Shown in pieces: positions 32,095 through 33,510 of a DNA stretch of 33,510 bases. The notes below the pieces were generated by a model. It was not told the origin of the DNA and searched no databases. It saw only the letters and a list, made by a program, of their open reading frames with translations. Position 1 is the stretch's first letter. The number at the start of each line of letters is the position of its first letter. Origin of the DNA: Butyrivibrio sp. (GTDB lineage Bacteria; Bacillota; Clostridia; Lachnospirales; Lachnospiraceae). The position numbers and the translations under genes were made by a program. The stretch covers positions 1-33,510 of the forward strand of contig JAEDHB010000016.1 in assembly GCA_016297265.1 (NCBI GenBank), given 5' to 3'.

Positions 32095-32778
32095 TTAACC
32101 AACTGTCTTTACTGTCTCTTTCAATGTTACTAAAGATTTCTTAGGACCAGGTACTGCACCCTTTACTAAGATTAAGTTATTCTCAACATCTACTTTTACA
32201 ACTTCAAGATTCTGAATTGTAATCTTCTTTGCTCCCATATGTCCAGGCATTCCTTTTCCTTTGAATACACGGCTAGGATTTGAAGAAGCACCATTTGAAC
32301 CCTGATGACGATGGAATTTAGAACCATGAGCCATAGGTCCTCTAGACTGTCCAAGTCTCTTAATTGCACCCTGGAATCCTTTTCCTTTTGCAATTGCTGT
32401 TGCATCAATTTTGTCGCCTGCTGCAAAGATGTCTGCTTTGATTTCATCTTTTACAGAATAATCTGCTGCGTTATCAAATCTGAATTCTCTGACGAATCTC
32501 TTGTAAGAAACGCCTGCTTTGTCAAAATGACCTTTCTCAGCTTTGTTAACACCATGTCTGTTTCTGATTTCTTTCTTGCCGTTCTTGTCAACATTAACAA
32601 CTTTTTCTTTCTTGTCAACAAATCCGACCTGAACTGCTGCATAGCCGTCATTCTCAATTGTCTTAACCTGTGTTACTACACATGGGCCAGCCTGCAAAAC
32701 AGTTACTGGTACGAGCATTCCTTCTTCATTGAAGATCTGTGTCATACCGATTTTTGTAGCTAAAATAGCTTTCTTCAT
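32095..32778 (-). CDS. rplC: 50S ribosomal protein L3
   Basis: An early assembly protein reaching to the peptidyl transferase centre. The 227-residue protein begins MKKAILATKIGMTQIFNEEG and has the extension loop GFQGAIKRLGQSRGPMAHGS and RVFKGKGMPGHMGAKKITIQ at about residues 134-190. It has an AGGAGG site 10 nt before the ATG. It is separated from rpsJ by an unusually long 181-nt gap. Confidence 0.97.
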   Translation of the reverse strand: MKKAILATKIGMTQIFNEEGMLVPVTVLQAGPCVVTQVKTIENDGYAAVQVGFVDKKEKVVNVDKNGKKEIRNRHGVNKAEKGHFDKAGVSYKRFVREFRFDNAADYSVKDEIKADIFAAGDKIDATAIAKGKGFQGAIKRLGQSRGPMAHGSKFHRHQGSNGASSNPSRVFKGKGMPGHMGAKKITIQNLEVVKVDVENNLILVKGAVPGPKKSLVTLKETVKTVG

Positions 32779-32959
32779 AATTGTTTACCTCCTGTTAAAT
32801 CTACAGCGGTTCGCTTTGTCTGCGAACATCCTAGAACAGTAAATATAAGTGGAACATGCCAGTCACTTGGGAAGCACAAGGCTTCACTTGGGATGTAAGA
32901 CTTATTACTTCTATATTTAACCCTTCAGGACTACTAACATAAAATTTGTTCGACGATGA
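32779..32959 (-). promoter_or_regulatory. Long structured spacer between rpsJ and rplC
   Basis: This 181-nt gap holds no gene but several pairings. GTTCGC (32809-32814) pairs with GCGAAC (32822-32827). AAATAT-AAGT (32841-32850) pairs with ACTT and ATATTT (32907-32910, 32913-32918) across a 2-nt bulge. Inside it GAAGC (32871-32875) pairs with GCTTC (32881-32885), and a 10-nt direct repeat TCACTTGGGA occurs at 32863-32872 and 32884-32893. It may be a second ribosomal leader before rplC. No clear promoter was found in it. Confidence 0.45.
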
Positions 32960-33277
32960 TTATTTGTTCTTCATCTTGATGTCGATGTACACACCTGCCG
33001 GCATCTCTAATCTTGAGAGAGAGTCAACAGTCTTCTGTGTTGGAGTAATGATATCGATTAATCTCTTGTGTGTTCTCTGCTCGAACTGTTCTCTGGAATC
33101 TTTGTACTTATGAACAGCTCTGAGAATTGTAACTACTTCCTTCTTAGTTGGAAGAGGTACAGGTCCACTCACCTGAGATCCTGTCTTCTTAACAGTCTCG
33201 ATAATTTTCTTAGCTGACTGATCTACTAACTGATGATCGTAAGCTTTAAGTGTGATTCTCATTACTTGACTTGCCAT
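32960..33277 (-). CDS. rpsJ: 30S ribosomal protein S10 (NusE)
   Basis: A small-subunit head protein that also pairs with NusB in transcription antitermination. The 105-residue protein has VMRITLKAYDHQLVDQSAKK, then SGPVPLPTKKEVVTILRAVH and FEQRTHKRLIDIITPTQKTV, the family signatures. AGGAGG lies 11 nt before the ATG with seven Ts directly before the start, a slightly long spacing. It is the first gene of the S10-spc-alpha operon and is preceded by a structured leader. fusA and tuf genes, often upstream, are not in the window. Confidence 0.98.
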   Translation of the reverse strand: MASQVMRITLKAYDHQLVDQSAKKIIETVKKTGSQVSGPVPLPTKKEVVTILRAVHKYKDSREQFEQRTHKRLIDIITPTQKTVDSLSRLEMPAGVYIDIKMKNK

Positions 33278-33510
33278 AAAAAAAGCCGCCTCCTTTTCGT
33301 ACTATTAAATCTGATACGTTGTTATCTCGTATCACAGTACAACAAGTGGTGACTGTACACATCCCCGTGTGTGTCGCGCATCTTCATAAGAAAAAGAAGT
33401 AGAACTTCTTATTCGCAACCTTTCACGGTCATCTCTGCCTGAGGCAGATGGTAATTTGTACAGTGACTTGTCGTCAGTTTCCTAACTTGACATTCGCTCC
33501 ACGGAAAACC
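33278..33510 (-). promoter_or_regulatory. Structured leader of the S10 operon
   Basis: This 233-nt region holds no gene. A long-range stem joins ACAAGT and ACTGTACA (33342-33347, 33352-33359) to TGTACAGT and ACTTGT (33457-33464, 33466-33471): 14 pairs around a small internal loop. Inside it lie TCTGCC/GGCAGA (33434-33439 with 33443-33448) and AAGAAGT/ACTTCTT (33394-33400 with 33404-33410); nearer rpsJ is TGATACG/CGTATCA (33312-33318 with 33328-33334). A short stem ACACA/TGTGT (33357-33361 with 33368-33372) competes with the long-range stem. The operon promoter is not evident and may lie outside the window. Confidence 0.5.

Noticed and set aside
32860..32895. CRISPR-like repeat
   Set aside because: Only two 10-nt copies 21 nt apart; far too short and too few for an array.
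33278..33300. GCGGC followed by seven Ts before rpsJ as an attenuator
   Set aside because: I found no upstream complement to the GC-rich part, so no terminator stem forms; the Ts lie between the ribosome binding site and the ATG.
33487..33492. TTGACA on the plus strand as a promoter
   Set aside because: Any -10 box would lie at or beyond the window edge, so it cannot be judged.

Overview
The window looks like chromosomal DNA of a low-to-moderate GC Gram-positive anaerobe of the class Clostridia, most likely Lachnospiraceae. This is an inference from the zinc-type S14 and L36, the four-Cys lid of adenylate kinase, an enlarged L17, a KOW RNA-binding protein between map and infA, AGGAGG-type ribosome binding sites, and a DUF6273-type domain. 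No 16S rRNA or tRNA gene was seen to confirm it. All genes but one (the TIR protein at 11893-13323) lie on the minus strand, so transcription runs mostly from right to left.

Right half (33510 down to 17178): a complete fused S10-spc-alpha ribosomal operon. The order is rpsJ, rplC, rplD, rplW, rplB, rpsS, rplV, rpsC, rplP, rpmC, rpsQ, rplN, rplX, rplE, rpsN (zinc type), rpsH, rplF, rplR, rpsE, rpmD, rplO, secY, adk, map, a KOW protein, infA, rpmJ, rpsM, rpsK, rpsD, rpoA, rplQ. Most genes are tightly packed and several share TAATG or TGATG stop/start junctions. Three spacers are longer than usual and can fold: the leader before rpsJ, the 181-nt gap between rpsJ and rplC, and the 157-nt gap between rpmJ and rpsM. 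A strong intrinsic terminator follows rplQ.

Next (17096-14507): two ECF-type energy-coupling ATPases, ecfA1 and ecfA2, then an AraC-family regulator whose start codon overlaps the ecfA2 stop as ATGA. The expected ecfT is not next to them. A terminator ends this unit.

Middle (14371-13363): a MarR repressor gene overlapping a flavodoxin gene, with two near-identical 12-bp palindromes in the promoter region. A bidirectional terminator separates them from the convergent TIR gene.

The TIR gene encodes a cytoplasmic TIR domain, one membrane helix and an outside DUF6273-like domain. It diverges from a probable operon of sfsA, a 925-residue hybrid histidine kinase (HisKA-HATPase-REC-Hpt), and a GGDEF-EAL protein with a degenerate GGDEF motif and an intact EAL motif. 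Downstream, with its own promoter, is a large YfhO-family membrane protein.

Left end (3567-127): a PsiE-like membrane protein, a TetR regulator with its own promoter and terminator, an AraC regulator followed by a small cupin protein, a GNAT acetyltransferase, a 5'-truncated helix-turn-helix remnant, and a thioredoxin-type arsenate reductase.

I saw no IS element, CRISPR array, tRNA or rRNA gene. The most unusual items are the TIR-membrane-DUF6273 receptor-like protein, the ECF ATPase pair coupled to an AraC regulator, and the candidate structured leaders of the ribosomal operon.
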